Shown here: positions 10,584-19,985 of the stretch, in pieces
How positions within the stretch are numbered: the stretch's first letter is position 1
Layout: each line of letters opens with the position of its first letter
Assembly: GCF_016107325.1 (NCBI RefSeq)
Contig: NZ_RCVT01000003.1
Location: 1 to 64,000 of the forward strand
DNA from: Sphingomonas sp. MA1305
GTDB taxonomy: Bacteria > Pseudomonadota > Alphaproteobacteria > Sphingomonadales > Sphingomonadaceae
DNA length: 64,000 nucleotides
Direction: 5' to 3'
The notes under the pieces: generated by a model
What the model was told of the DNA's origin: nothing
Database searches by the model: none
Seen by the model: only the letters and a program-made list of their open reading frames with translations
Made by a program: the position numbers and the translations under genes

Positions 10584-11501
10584 ATGACACGTCGCCTGCC
10601 CGATCTCGAAGCCATGGCGATCTTCGCCAAGGTCGCCACGCTCGGCTCCTTCGCCGCCGCCGCGCAGGATCTCGGTCTGTCCAACCCGACCGTATCCAAG
10701 GCGATCAGCCGCCTCGAACAGCGGCTCGGCGTCGCCGTGTTCGCGCGCACCTCGCGCCGGCTGTCGCTGACCGACGGTGGCCGCGCGCTGCTCGACCGCG
10801 CCGCGCGCATCCTCAGCGAGGGCGAGGCGGCGGAGGACGATGCCGCCGAACAGGCGACCAGCCCGCGCGGCCGGGTGCGGATCAGCGCGCCGCTGTCGTT
10901 CGGCATTGGCCATATGGCGGCGACTTTGCCCGGCTTCATGGCGCGTTATCCTGACGTCACCCTCGACCTCGCGCTCAGCGACCGCCAGGTCGACCTGATC
11001 GCCGACGGCTTCGACCTCGCGCTGCGCATCGGTCGGCTGGAGGATTCATCGCTGATCGCGCGGCGGCTGTGCACCGTGCGCCTGCTGCTCGTCGCCGCGC
11101 CCGCCTATCTCGCCGCGCACGGCCGCCCGACCCACCCAGGCGAGCTGCTGCGCCACCGCGTGCTCGGCTATTCGGGCGGCGCCAGCCCCGGCCTCTGGCG
11201 CTTCACCCACCCACAGTTCGGCGAGGAGACGGTGCAGCCGCCGGTGCGGCTGTGGAGCGACAATGCCGACCTGCTCACGCCGGCGCTGCTGGCGGGGCAG
11301 GGGCTGGCGGTGCAGCCCGAATTCCTGGTCTGGCAGGAATTGCGCGACGGCCGGCTGGAGACGGTCATGGCCGATTGGGCGCCGCCGGTGCTCGGCCTGC
11401 ACCTGGTCATGCCGCCGTCGCCGCTGCGGCCGTTGCGCGTCCAGGCGGTGATCGACCATCTCGCCGCCGCGCTCGCCGACGCACCCTGGGCGCGGCCCTG
11501 A
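10584..11501 (+). CDS. LysR-family transcriptional regulator
   Basis: 305 residues from ATG at 10584; a TTG at 10575 is an alternative. The N-terminal winged helix-turn-helix contains LGSFAAAAQDLGLSNPTVSK, then the long linker helix, then the periplasmic-binding-like effector domain (about 90-295), typical of the AaeR/DmlR subgroup. It probably controls the divergent pirin operon, as LysR regulators usually bind the shared intergenic region. Effector unknown. It is convergent with the GntR gene, with 4 bp between stops. Confidence 0.92.
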   Translation: MTRRLPDLEAMAIFAKVATLGSFAAAAQDLGLSNPTVSKAISRLEQRLGVAVFARTSRRLSLTDGGRALLDRAARILSEGEAAEDDAAEQATSPRGRVRISAPLSFGIGHMAATLPGFMARYPDVTLDLALSDRQVDLIADGFDLALRIGRLEDSSLIARRLCTVRLLLVAAPAYLAAHGRPTHPGELLRHRVLGYSGGASPGLWRFTHPQFGEETVQPPVRLWSDNADLLTPALLAGQGLAVQPEFLVWQELRDGRLETVMADWAPPVLGLHLVMPPSPLRPLRVQAVIDHLAAALADAPWARP

Positions 11502-11505
11502 TCGA

Positions 11506-12213
11506 TCAGCCCTGCAGCGCGATCTCGGTATCGATCTGCGCCTGGCGCAGCAGGTCCAGCGTCGCCTCGCGCGCGCCCGCCGGATCGGCATTGGCGATCG
11601 CCTCGAACAGGATGCGGTGCTGCGGCATCGGATCGCGCGGCTGGCGGCTCGCCTTGTATTTGAAGATCGTCGTCCAGCGCACCGCGGAGGTGATGCTGAC
11701 CGACAGGCCGACCAGCAATTCGTTGTCGGTCGCCTCCAGGATCGCGGCGTGGAACAGCTGGTCCGCCATCTGCCCCTCCGGCGTGGCGAGGCCGTGGGCG
11801 GCCATCTGCTCGAGCGCATGGCCCATGCGCGACAATTGCCGCGCGTCGCGCCGCGTCGCCGCCATCTCCGCCGCCGCCGGTTCGACGATCATGCGCAGTT
11901 CGAACAGCGCCCGCACGAAGTCGAGCGGCGGCGAGCCTTCGAACATCCAGGCGAGCAGATCGGGATCGAGCATCGCCCACAGCGCCCGGTCGCGCACCCG
12001 CGTCCCCGCCTTGGGTCGGCTCTCGACCAAGCCCTTGGCGGCGAGCATCCTCAGCGCCTCGCGCACGACGCTGCGCGACACGCCGTTCTGCTCGGCCAGT
12101 TCGACCTCACCGGGCAGTACCGCGCCTGGGGCATAGGCGCCGGTCGCGATGGCAACGCCCAGCCGGTGGGCAAGCAATGTGTGGGCGGGTCGCCGCCGGC
12201 TTCGGTCCTGCAT
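11506..12213 (-). CDS. GntR-family regulator, FadR subfamily (FCD domain)
   Basis: 235 residues. The winged helix-turn-helix (about 8-75) includes LPGEVELAEQNGVSRSVVREALRML and the FCD effector domain (about 95-225) follows, with the metal-binding Asp/His set common to regulators of sugar-acid catabolism. ATG at 12213 has GGGGAG eight bases upstream; the open frame to 12270 is not family-like. It is divergent from the GH51 gene, with a palindrome CTTGTC-A-GACAAG (12330-12342) between them that fits FadR-type operators. I infer that it represses GH51 and possibly other rhamnogalacturonan genes, with a sugar acid as inducer. Confidence 0.9.
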   Translation of the reverse strand: MQDRSRRRPAHTLLAHRLGVAIATGAYAPGAVLPGEVELAEQNGVSRSVVREALRMLAAKGLVESRPKAGTRVRDRALWAMLDPDLLAWMFEGSPPLDFVRALFELRMIVEPAAAEMAATRRDARQLSRMGHALEQMAAHGLATPEGQMADQLFHAAILEATDNELLVGLSVSITSAVRWTTIFKYKASRQPRDPMPQHRILFEAIANADPAGAREATLDLLRQAQIDTEIALQG

Positions 12214-12314
12214 TTCGGCGTCTCCCCTGGCCGATGATCCTAGGCAGGGAAGTACAGCCGCATCAAGCATTTCGTGCTTCGCCGTCCCAAATGGCGCGAC
12301 AGGGCGGAAAGCGA

Positions 12315-12344
12315 TTGACGAGATGCAGTCTTGTCAGACAAGAT
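12315..12344 (+). promoter_or_regulatory. GH51 promoter with overlapping GntR-type operator
   Basis: TTGACG (12315-12320) is a -35 candidate and CAAGAT (12339-12344) a -10 candidate, 18 bp apart. The 13-bp perfect palindrome CTTGTCAGACAAG (12330-12342) covers spacer and -10, the position of a repressor site. Its TTGTC...GACAA form fits GntR/FadR-type operators. A leader of about 125 bases follows to the start at 12471. Confidence 0.55.
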
Positions 12345-12470
12345 GCTGCCATGGGGGAGGATGTGCCAATGAGCACTCATGCCATGTCGTTCGGACCATC
12401 CTGTCTGCGCCACCCCCGCGCGTCTCACTCATGGCGCCGCGTGAGCGGAAGCCCGACGGAGTATCGACCG

Positions 12471-14036
12471 ATGCGAATGCTGTTCAGCGCGATCGCGCTT
12501 GTCCTTGCCGCCCCCGCGCTCGCGCAGGAAGCCCCCGTGGCCGACACCGCCCCCGGCGCCACGGACGTGGTGACGGTGCACGGCGACCGTCCCGCACCCA
12601 AGTTCGACAAGCGGCTGTTCGGCCAGTTCGCCGAACATCTCGGCAGCGGCATCTACGGCGGCATCTGGGTCGGCAAGGGCAGCAAGGTGCCCAATATCGA
12701 CGGCTACCGCCGCGACGTGATCGACGCGCTGAAGGCGATCCGCGTGCCCGTCATCCGCTGGCCGGGCGGCTGTTTCGCCGACGAATATCACTGGCGCGAA
12801 GGCATCGGGCCGCAGGCCAAGCGCAAGGTCAAGATCAACACCAACTGGGGCGGCGTCACCGAGGACAATCGCTTCGGCACGCACGAGTTCATGAACTATT
12901 CGGAACTGGTTGGCGCCGAACCCTATGTGTCCGGCAATATCGGCAGCGCACCGCCGTACGAGATGGCGGAATGGGTCGAGTATATGACCTCGCCGACCGG
13001 TTCGAGCCTGGCGCAGGAGCGTGCCGCCAATGGCCGCAAGGCGCCGTGGAAGCTCACCATGTTCGGCCTCGGCAATGAATTGTGGGGCTGCGGCGGCAAC
13101 ATGAAGCCGGAATATGCCGCCGACGTCACCCGTCGCTATTCCACTTTCATCAAGATGCCGGAGGGCCAGCGGGTGATGAAGATCGCCAGCGGCGCCAATT
13201 CCGAGGATTACAACTGGACCGATGTGATGATGCGCGACGCCGGCGGTCATTTCGACGGCATCGGCGTCCATTATTACACCATCCCCTACAGCTGGGGGAA
13301 GAAGGGCGCAGCGCTCGGCTTCGACGAGGACGGCTGGGCGCGCACCCTCGCCAAGACGACCAAGATGGAAGAGCTGGTCACGCGCCACGCCGCGGTGATG
13401 GACAAGTACGATCCCAAGAAGCGCGTCGCGCTGCTCGTCGACGAATGGGGCACCTGGTACGATGTCGAGCCGGGCACCAATCCGGGCTTTCTCTACCAGC
13501 AGAATTCGCTGCGCGATGCGCTGGTCGCCAGCCTCAACTTCGACATCTTCGCGCGCCACACCGATCGCCTGCGCGGCGCCAACATCGCGCAGATGGTCAA
13601 CGTGCTGCAATCGATGCTGCTCACCGACGGCAACCGCATGGTGAAGACGCCGACCTATTGGGTGTTCGACCTGTACAAGGACTATCAGGACGGCATCGTC
13701 CTGCCGGTCGACGTCCAGTCGCACTGGTACAACAAGAACGAATGGACGCTGAAGGCGGTCAGCGCCAGCGCGGTTCGCGGTACCGACGGCGCGGTGCACA
13801 TGGGCCTGACCAACGTCGATCCCAACCGGCCCGCGACGGTCAGCGTCAAGCTGGACGGCGTCACCGGCGCGGCGGTCACCGGCCGCATCCTGACGGCGGC
13901 GGCGATGGACGCGCACAACACCTTCGACGCGCCCGACACGGTCAAGCCGGCGGCCTTCACCGGCGCACAGCTGTCGGGCGGCACGCTGACCGTGACCCTG
14001 CCGGCGAAGTCGGTGGTGATGCTGGATATCCGGTAA
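12471..14036 (+). CDS. Secreted alpha-L-arabinofuranosidase, GH51 family
   Basis: 521 residues with a signal peptide (1-19, cleavage after ALAQ). It removes arabinofuranose from arabinan or arabinogalactan side chains of pectin. In the (beta/alpha)8 barrel the acid/base is Glu203 in GNELWGCGG and the nucleophile is Glu325 in DEWG; a C-terminal beta-sandwich (about 415-521) follows. The motif WPGGCFADEYHWREGIGP is typical of GH51. Start at 12471 is chosen because it opens the signal peptide and has GGAG upstream. The gene is alone, divergent from the GntR regulator. A hairpin element follows its stop. Confidence 0.92.
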   Translation: MRMLFSAIALVLAAPALAQEAPVADTAPGATDVVTVHGDRPAPKFDKRLFGQFAEHLGSGIYGGIWVGKGSKVPNIDGYRRDVIDALKAIRVPVIRWPGGCFADEYHWREGIGPQAKRKVKINTNWGGVTEDNRFGTHEFMNYSELVGAEPYVSGNIGSAPPYEMAEWVEYMTSPTGSSLAQERAANGRKAPWKLTMFGLGNELWGCGGNMKPEYAADVTRRYSTFIKMPEGQRVMKIASGANSEDYNWTDVMMRDAGGHFDGIGVHYYTIPYSWGKKGAALGFDEDGWARTLAKTTKMEELVTRHAAVMDKYDPKKRVALLVDEWGTWYDVEPGTNPGFLYQQNSLRDALVASLNFDIFARHTDRLRGANIAQMVNVLQSMLLTDGNRMVKTPTYWVFDLYKDYQDGIVLPVDVQSHWYNKNEWTLKAVSASAVRGTDGAVHMGLTNVDPNRPATVSVKLDGVTGAAVTGRILTAAAMDAHNTFDAPDTVKPAAFTGAQLSGGTLTVTLPAKSVVMLDIR

Positions 14037-14051
14037 GCTGATGCAAGCCTG

Positions 14052-14077
14052 AGCCCCTCCCCTTCAGGGGAGGGGCT
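14052..14077. repeat. GC-rich palindromic intergenic element
   Basis: Perfect 11-bp stem AGCCCCTCCCC / GGGGAGGGGCT with loop TTCA, between the convergent GH51 and lutC ends. The same core recurs near 23730 and in a variant form at 59789. It may also act as a terminator for GH51, as TTATCTT follows. Confidence 0.6.
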
Positions 14078-14114
14078 TATCTTACCGTCCCTGCCGCACG
14101 CAGTAGGACAGCCG

Positions 14115-14756
14115 CTACCCGAGCACCCGCACCACGTGCAGGAAGCGCGGCCCATGGGCGCCACGGACGTAGGTGCCCTCGATATCGGTCGTCCCCGACA
14201 CGCCGGTGATCCAATAGTCCGCGCGCGGTGCCGGCCCGGGCAGGACCGCCTCCTCCAGATAGGCGACCAGCCGCGGCACGACGACGATGTGGTGCAGCGC
14301 CAGGAAATTGGGCAGCATCGGCGCATGCGGCCCGGTGCGCATCACCAGCGACCCCGTCTCCGCCACGCCGCATTCGGCCACCGCCAGCGCGACCGGCTCG
14401 TCGGGCGCGGCCTGGGTGTGGCGCTCGAACGCCGACCAGTCGCTCGCCGCCAGCCGCGGGTCGGCCGGCATGCACAGCGACAAGGGGAGCGCCTGTTCCG
14501 CGCAATAGGCCGCCACCGCGGCGGGCACCTCCGCCATCGTGGCGACCGTGGCCAGCGACGCCGCGACGCTTGGCAGCGTCAACCGCTCGGCAAATATCGT
14601 CTCGACAGCCTCTGCCGCCACCACTGGCCGCTCCGCCCCGACCAGCAGCGCCGCGGCGGCGGCATCCAGATCGGCGACCCCGGACGCACCGGGTGGCGCG
14701 GGCGAGGGGGCGGGACGATCCGCCAGCGCGCGCAGAATGTCGTCCCGCGCGCTCAC
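14115..14756 (-). CDS. lutC: Lactate utilisation protein C (LUD domain)
   Basis: 213 residues. LutC belongs to the LUD domain family and is one of three subunits of the LutABC iron-sulfur L-lactate oxidase system feeding the respiratory chain. The motif ECGVAETGSLVM with the downstream PNFLALHHIVVV and GVSGTTDIEGTYVRGAHGP is characteristic. The ATG overlaps the lutB stop (ATGA). Here it probably helps to oxidise L-lactate made by the neighbouring L-rhamnose pathway. Confidence 0.9.
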   Translation of the reverse strand: MSARDDILRALADRPAPSPAPPGASGVADLDAAAAALLVGAERPVVAAEAVETIFAERLTLPSVAASLATVATMAEVPAAVAAYCAEQALPLSLCMPADPRLAASDWSAFERHTQAAPDEPVALAVAECGVAETGSLVMRTGPHAPMLPNFLALHHIVVVPRLVAYLEEAVLPGPAPRADYWITGVSGTTDIEGTYVRGAHGPRFLHVVRVLG

Positions 14757-16159
14757 CGCCGCCGGTCCTTCTTATATTGCGCCATGAAACTCTCCGCCGC
14801 CGGCCGCGGCATGTCTCGGTAGCGCGTCCAGCCGCCGGCGAAGGGCAGCGACGACAGCCAGCCGGTCCGCCCGACCAGCCGCATCGCACGGATCGCCGCC
14901 GCGGTCGCCGCGCGGTACAGCGCCGGCCGCCGCGCCACCCAGGCCCAGGCGGCAAGGCCGCTGCGCAGCGACGCCGGTTCCAGCCCCTCGCGCCAGCTCT
15001 TCTCGCGCCAGCCGCGCAGCAGCGTCGGCAGCGGAATGCGAACCGGGCAGACCTCCTGGCACTTGCCGTTGAGCGTGCAGGCGTTGGGCAGGTCGCGGCT
15101 TACGGCCAGCCCGTCGAGCGCGGGGGTCAGCACCGCACCCATCGGCCCCGGATAGGTGCCGCCATAGGCATGGCCGCCGATCTGCCGGAAGACGACGCAA
15201 TGGTTCATGCAGGCGCCGCAGCGGATGCAGCGCAGCATTTCCGCAAGCCCGTCGCTGCGCATCCGCGTGCGGCCGTTGTCGACCAGCACGATGTGCATCT
15301 CGTCCGGCCCATCCGCGTCGCCGCGGCGCTTGGGGCCGGTGTAGAAGGTCGTGTACTGGGTCAGCGCCGCGCCGGTCGCCGAGCGGGCGAGCAGCCGCAG
15401 CAAGGGCACGGCATGCGCCATCGACGGCACGATCTTCTCGATGCCGGCGGTGACGATCTGCATCCGCGGCGGCACCAGCGACAGTTCGGCATTGCCTTCG
15501 TTGGTGACCGTGCACACCGCGCCGGTGTCGGCGATCAGGAAGTTGGCGCCGGAGATGCCGACGTCGGCGCCCAGCATTCCCTCGCGCAAGTGACGTCGGG
15601 CGCTTTCCGCCATTGCCGCGATCGTCTCGTCGGCATGCGGCACGCGATGGCTCGCCTTGAACAGCGCCGACACCTGTTCGCGCGTCTTGTGCATCGCCGG
15701 CCAGATGATGTGCGACGGCCGTTCATCGGCGAGTTGGATGATATGTTCGGCAAGGTCCGTTTCGACCCGCGCGATCCCCGCCTCGGCCAGCGCATGGGGC
15801 AGGCCGATCTCCTCGCCCAGCATCGACTTGGAGCGCGCGACGCTTTTTGCGCCCGCCTTGCGGCACAGGTCGACGACGATCGCGCACGCCTCCTCCGACG
15901 TGCGTGCCCAGTGGACGACGGCGCCGGCGGCGGTCGCATTGGCCTCGAACCGCTCCAGATAGGCGCGGAGATTGGCGATCACATGGTCCTTGATCGCCGC
16001 GGCCCGATCCCGCGCCGCTTCGAAATCGGGGAAGGCCGCCACCGCCACGGCACGTTTTGCCTCGGCGGTGCCGGCGGTGCGCTCGACCGCGATCTTGAGG
16101 TTGTGGTCGGCCAGCGCGGCATCGACGCGACGGTCGAACGTGTCGGCGGCGGCGCTCAC
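14753..16159 (-). CDS. lutB: Lactate utilisation iron-sulfur protein B
   Basis: 468 residues from a GTG at 16159 that overlaps the lutA stop (GTGA). An N-terminal LUD-type domain (about 70-300) is followed by a ferredoxin-like part with CIRCGACMNHC and CTLNGKCQEVCP, expected to hold two [4Fe-4S] clusters, then a C-terminal tail. The Cys spacing and the preceding HIVLVDNGRTRM segment match LutB/YkgF. It acts as the electron-transfer subunit in LutABC at the inner face of the membrane. Order of transcription is lutA-lutB-lutC, all overlapping. Confidence 0.92.
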   Translation of the reverse strand: MSAAADTFDRRVDAALADHNLKIAVERTAGTAEAKRAVAVAAFPDFEAARDRAAAIKDHVIANLRAYLERFEANATAAGAVVHWARTSEEACAIVVDLCRKAGAKSVARSKSMLGEEIGLPHALAEAGIARVETDLAEHIIQLADERPSHIIWPAMHKTREQVSALFKASHRVPHADETIAAMAESARRHLREGMLGADVGISGANFLIADTGAVCTVTNEGNAELSLVPPRMQIVTAGIEKIVPSMAHAVPLLRLLARSATGAALTQYTTFYTGPKRRGDADGPDEMHIVLVDNGRTRMRSDGLAEMLRCIRCGACMNHCVVFRQIGGHAYGGTYPGPMGAVLTPALDGLAVSRDLPNACTLNGKCQEVCPVRIPLPTLLRGWREKSWREGLEPASLRSGLAAWAWVARRPALYRAATAAAIRAMRLVGRTGWLSSLPFAGGWTRYRDMPRPAAESFMAQYKKDRRR

Positions 16160-16938
16160 GCCTCTTCCCCGATCGCGGGGCCGTCGCCCATGCCGGCGAG
16201 CAGTTCGACGGTGTGGAAGGCGCGCACCCGCGAGCCGTCGCGGTGCAGCTTGCCCGCCATGTTCATCAGGCAGCCGAGGTCGCCCGACAGCAGCAGATCG
16301 GCGCCGGTGGCGTCGATCGCCGCCGCCTTTTCCCCGACGATCGCATTGGAGATGGCGGGGTATTTGACGCAGAAGGTGCCCCCGAAGCCGCAGCACGTCT
16401 CCTCGCCGGCGAGCGGCGTCAGCCTTAGGCCGGCGACGGCGCCGAGCAGCCGCCGCGGCTGGCGCTTGATGCCGAGCTCACGCAGGCCCGAGCAGCTGTC
16501 GTGATAGGCGGCGGTGGCGGGGAGGGTGACGCCGTCCGGCCGCCAGCCGCGCGCCTCGTCGAGATAGGCGAGGATCTCCCAGGTCTTTGCCGCCAGCGCC
16601 CGGGCCCGCCCGATCCACGCCGGATCGTCCTCCAATATCTCGGGATAGTGGACGCGGATGGTCGCCGCACACGATCCCGACGGCACGACGACGGCGTCAT
16701 GGCCCTCGAGCAGCGCGATCGTCCGCCGGGCGAGGTCTGCGGCGGTGGCGCGGTCGCCCGAATTGAGCGCCGGCTGGCCGCAGCAGGTCTGGCCCGCGGG
16801 CACGATCACCTCGCATCCCGCCGCCTCCAGCGCGGCGATCGCGGCGAAGCCGACGCGCGGCCGGATCAGGTCGACGAGGCAGGTGACGAACAGCGCGACG
16901 CGCGGCGCGTCGCGGGGGGCGGGGCAAGGCTGGTCCAT
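16156..16938 (-). CDS. lutA: Lactate utilisation Fe-S oxidoreductase A
   Basis: 260 residues from ATG 16938; a GTG at 16956 with GAGGGG upstream is an equally possible start. Two CCG domains are present: CCGQPALNSG and CCGFGGTF, each with an upstream Cys (FVTCLVD, DSCSGL), the pattern of LutA/GlpC-type proteins that bind non-cubane or [4Fe-4S] clusters. First gene of lutABC and divergent from the L-rhamnonate dehydratase gene. That shared control region supports a role in consuming L-lactate released from L-rhamnose. Confidence 0.9.
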   Translation of the reverse strand: MDQPCPAPRDAPRVALFVTCLVDLIRPRVGFAAIAALEAAGCEVIVPAGQTCCGQPALNSGDRATAADLARRTIALLEGHDAVVVPSGSCAATIRVHYPEILEDDPAWIGRARALAAKTWEILAYLDEARGWRPDGVTLPATAAYHDSCSGLRELGIKRQPRRLLGAVAGLRLTPLAGEETCCGFGGTFCVKYPAISNAIVGEKAAAIDATGADLLLSGDLGCLMNMAGKLHRDGSRVRAFHTVELLAGMGDGPAIGEEA

Positions 16939-17007
16939 GGCTGTCGCGTGTTCCACCAAAAAGCCCCTCGATCCTGCCGTGACGCCTATCGCCGGGGTAC
17001 GCAACCG

Positions 17008-17043
17008 GTGATTTGTCCTATCACTGCCGCGGCCGCGTTGACG
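17008..17043. promoter_or_regulatory. Divergent control region of lutABC and the rhamnonate operon
   Basis: An inverted repeat GTGAT...ATCAC (17008-17012 with 17020-17024) encloses the 9-mer TGTCCTATC (17014-17022), which recurs in the divergent region at 44757-44765. TTGACG at 17038-17043 is a weak -35 candidate for the rightward operon. The rest of the 224-bp gap is AT-richer than its surroundings. Confidence 0.35.
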
Positions 17044-17162
17044 CCGCTATTACCATCCACTAACAAGCTATCTCATAAAATGAAACTTGCCAAGGATCGC
17101 ACGGCTCTGGCCGGACCGTCCTATGCGCGAGGTTCGCGAAGTTTGTGAGAAGAGGAGCTGAC

Positions 17163-18356
17163 GTGGCGATCGTGTCCTTGCCCAAGATCAAGCATGTGCG
17201 GGCCTTTACGGTGCGCGGCGGCGGCGCCGACTATCACGACCAGGGCGCGGGCCATTGGATCGACGACCATATCGCCACCCCGATGAGCCGCTATCCCGAA
17301 TACCGCCAGTCGCGGCAGAGCTTCGGCATCAACGTGCTCGGCACCTTGGTGGTCGAGATCGAGGCTGAGGACGGCACGATCGGCTTCGCGGTGACGACCG
17401 GCGGCGAGCCGGCCTGCTATATCGTCGAGAAGCATCTCGCCCGCTTCCTCGAAGGACGTGCGCCCACCGATTACGAGAAGATCTGGGACCAGATGTACTT
17501 CTCGACCCAATATTACGGCCGCAAGGGGCTGGTCATCAACGCCATCTCCGGCGTCGACCTCGCGCTCTGGGACCTGCTCGGCAAGCTCCGGCAGGAGCCG
17601 GTCTACCACCTGCTCGGCGGCGCGGTGCGCGACGAGCTGCAATTCTACGCCACCGGCGCGCGGCCGGACGTCGCCAAGGAACTGGGCTTCATCGGCGGCA
17701 AGATGCCGCTCCACCACGGTCCGGCCGAAGGGATCGAGGGTCTTAAAAAGAACATCGCCGAGCTTGCCGACATGCGCGCGAAGGTCGGGCCCGACTTCTG
17801 GCTGATGTGGGATTGCTGGATGGCGCTCGACGTCGACTATGCGACCCGCCTCGCCATCGCCGCGCACGAGCATGGCTTGAAATGGATCGAGGAGGCGATC
17901 AGCCCCGACGATTATTGGGGCTACCAACAGCTCAAGCGCAACGTGCCCAAGGGCATGCTGGTGACCACCGGCGAGCATGAGGCGACGCGCTGGGGCTTCC
18001 GCATGCTGATCGAGATGGACACCTGCGACATCCTCCAGCCCGACGTCGGCTGGTGCGGCGGCGTCACCGAGCTGCTCAAGATCAGCGCGCTGGCCGATGC
18101 CCATGGCAAGATGGTCGTGCCGCACGGTTCCTCGGTCTACAGCTACCATTTCGTCGTGACGCGCCACAACTCGCCCTTCGCCGAGTTCCTGATGATGCAT
18201 CCCGGCCCGACCGAGGTGGTGCCGATGTTCGCGCCGCAGCTGCTCGGCGAGCCGGTGCCCGAGAACGGCCGTATCCGCGCCAGCGCGTTGGACAAGCCCG
18301 GCTTCGGCGTCGAGCTCAACCGCGACATCGCGATGCATCGCCCCTACACCCACTGA
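17163..18356 (+). CDS. rhmD: L-rhamnonate dehydratase (enolase superfamily; LRA3)
   Basis: 397 residues from GTG at 17163, which has GAGGAG upstream; GTG at 17145 is possible but lacks one. The enzyme dehydrates L-rhamnonate to 2-keto-3-deoxy-L-rhamnonate (KDR). It follows the E. coli RhmD sequence closely: [19 protein letters not shown] near the N-terminus, [14 protein letters not shown], the metal ligands in DCWMALD, EEAIS and GEHEATR, and the catalytic His in [10 protein letters not shown]. First gene of the run rhmD-LRA6-LRA5-(terminator)-lactonase-rhaT, divergent from lutABC. Confidence 0.95.
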   Translation: MAIVSLPKIKHVRAFTVRGGGADYHDQGAGHWIDDHIATPMSRYPEYRQSRQSFGINVLGTLVVEIEAEDGTIGFAVTTGGEPACYIVEKHLARFLEGRAPTDYEKIWDQMYFSTQYYGRKGLVINAISGVDLALWDLLGKLRQEPVYHLLGGAVRDELQFYATGARPDVAKELGFIGGKMPLHHGPAEGIEGLKKNIAELADMRAKVGPDFWLMWDCWMALDVDYATRLAIAAHEHGLKWIEEAISPDDYWGYQQLKRNVPKGMLVTTGEHEATRWGFRMLIEMDTCDILQPDVGWCGGVTELLKISALADAHGKMVVPHGSSVYSYHFVVTRHNSPFAEFLMMHPGPTEVVPMFAPQLLGEPVPENGRIRASALDKPGFGVELNRDIAMHRPYTH

Positions 18357-18374
18357 TCCGAAAGACCCCAGACC

Positions 18375-19232
18375 ATGAAGCTCTGCCGCTATGGCCAGCC
18401 CGGCCAGGAAAAGCCCGGCGTGGTCGATGCCGATGGCACTATCCGCGACCTGTCGGGCGTCATCGCCGACCTGACGATCGACACGATGCCGCAGGCGCTC
18501 GCCGCCGACGTCGCGTCGCTGCCCGCCGTCGAGGGGAGCCCGCGCTACGGCGTGCCGCTGAAGGGCATCGGCAAGATCGTCGCGATCGGCCTCAACTATC
18601 GCGACCATGCGATCGAATCGAACCTGCCGATCCCGACCGAGCCGATGATGTTCATGAAGGCGCTGTCCAGCCTGTCGGGACCGAACGACGACGTCGTCCT
18701 GCCCAAGGGCTCGACACACGGCGACTGGGAGGTCGAGCTTGGCGTGATCATCGGCAAGACCTGCCGCTACGTGTCCGAGGACGAGGCGCTCGACAAGGTC
18801 GCCGGCTACGTCCTCGCCAATGACGTGTCCGAGCGCTTCAACCAGAAGCAGCGCGGCACGCAATGGTCGAAGGGCAAGGGCCATGACACCTTCTGCCCCG
18901 TCGGCCCCTGGCTGGTGACGCCCGACGAGGTCGGTGACGCGCAGGCGCTCGACATGCATCTCGACGTCAACGGTGAGCGGATGCAGACCGGCAACACGCG
19001 GACGATGATCTTCAACCTCAAGCAGCTGATCAGCTACGTCAGCGAGTACATCACCCTCTATCCCGGCGACCTGCTGATCACCGGCACCCCGCCCGGCGTC
19101 GGCGAGGGCAAGAAGCCCGAGGCGATCTACCTCAAGGCGGGCGACGTGATGGAGCTCGGCATCGAGAAGCTCGGCACCCAGCGGCAGAATGTCGTCGCCT
19201 GGCGCCACCTTGGCGACGGAGCGATCGCATGA
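18375..19232 (+). CDS. L-2,4-diketo-3-deoxyrhamnonate hydrolase (FAH family; LRA6)
   Basis: 285 residues, fumarylacetoacetate-hydrolase fold. By its place between rhamnonate dehydratase and an SDR it should hydrolyse L-2,4-diketo-3-deoxyrhamnonate to pyruvate and L-lactate, the last step of the alternative L-rhamnose route described in Sphingomonas. Visible family parts are GLNYRDHAIESN, the metal-ligand segment GDWEVELGVIIGK, NDVSER and the C-terminal ITGTPPGVGEG. An FAH-family pentose or L-fucose pathway enzyme would look very similar; the neighbours decide. Its stop overlaps the next start (ATGA). Confidence 0.88.
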   Translation: MKLCRYGQPGQEKPGVVDADGTIRDLSGVIADLTIDTMPQALAADVASLPAVEGSPRYGVPLKGIGKIVAIGLNYRDHAIESNLPIPTEPMMFMKALSSLSGPNDDVVLPKGSTHGDWEVELGVIIGKTCRYVSEDEALDKVAGYVLANDVSERFNQKQRGTQWSKGKGHDTFCPVGPWLVTPDEVGDAQALDMHLDVNGERMQTGNTRTMIFNLKQLISYVSEYITLYPGDLLITGTPPGVGEGKKPEAIYLKAGDVMELGIEKLGTQRQNVVAWRHLGDGAIA

Positions 19233-19978
19233 CCGTCTATGCGGGCCGCTATGCCGGCCGCTCGGCGGTGATCACCGGCGGCGCGTCGGGCCTGGGCAAG
19301 GACGTCGCCAAGCGGATCGTCGCCGAGGGCGGCCAGGTCGTGCTGTGGGACATGAACGCCGATGCGCTGGAGGCAGCGAAGGCGGAAGTCGGCGCCGCCG
19401 GCGTGACCGCGGTCGACGTCTCCGACGCGCAGGCGGTCGCCGCGGCGGCCGAGGCGGCGGTGGCGACGCTCGGCAGGATCGACGTGCTGGTCTGTTCGGC
19501 GGGCATCACCGGCGCGACCGCGCCGGTCCACGACTATCCGATCGACAGCTGGCTGCAGGTCGTCGGCGTCAACCTGAACGGCCTGTTCTTCTGCAACCGC
19601 GCGATCGTGCCGCACATGCTGGCCAATGGCTATGGCCGGATCGTCAACGTCGCCTCGGTCGCGGGCAAGGAGGGCAATCCCAACGCCTCGGCCTATTCGG
19701 CGACCAAGGCGGGCGTCATCGGCTTGACCAAGAGCCTGGGCAAGGAACTGGCGGGCAAGGGCATCATCGCCAATGCGCTGACGCCTGCGACCTTCGAAAG
19801 CCCGATCCTTGCCCAGCTGCCGCAGAGCCAGGTCGATTACATGCGCTCCAAGATCCCGATGGGGCGGCTGGGCGAAGTGCATGAATCCGCCGCCATGGTC
19901 TGCTTCATGGCGAGCGAGGAATGCAGCTTCACCACCGCCTCCACCTTCGATACCTCCGGGGGGCGGACGACCTACTAG
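19229..19978 (+). CDS. Short-chain dehydrogenase, probable L-KDR 4-dehydrogenase (LRA5)
   Basis: 249 residues, classical SDR. Nucleotide motif GGASGLGKDVAKR near the N-terminus, the serine in NVASVAGKEG and the catalytic SAYSATKAG (Tyr-x3-Lys). It would oxidise 2-keto-3-deoxy-L-rhamnonate at C4 with NAD+ to the diketo acid cleaved by the preceding FAH protein. The start overlaps that gene's stop (19229-19232), so synthesis is coupled. No KDR aldolase (LRA4) is seen nearby, which supports the oxidative branch. A strong terminator begins 8 bases after its stop. Confidence 0.87.
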   Translation: MTVYAGRYAGRSAVITGGASGLGKDVAKRIVAEGGQVVLWDMNADALEAAKAEVGAAGVTAVDVSDAQAVAAAAEAAVATLGRIDVLVCSAGITGATAPVHDYPIDSWLQVVGVNLNGLFFCNRAIVPHMLANGYGRIVNVASVAGKEGNPNASAYSATKAGVIGLTKSLGKELAGKGIIANALTPATFESPILAQLPQSQVDYMRSKIPMGRLGEVHESAAMVCFMASEECSFTTASTFDTSGGRTTY

Positions 19979-19985
19979 TCGATAT

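Noticed and set aside
17121..19208. 695-codon minus-strand frame opposite the rhamnonate dehydratase and LRA6 genes
   Set aside because: Low-complexity shadow sequence; the plus strand matches known enzymes over its whole length.
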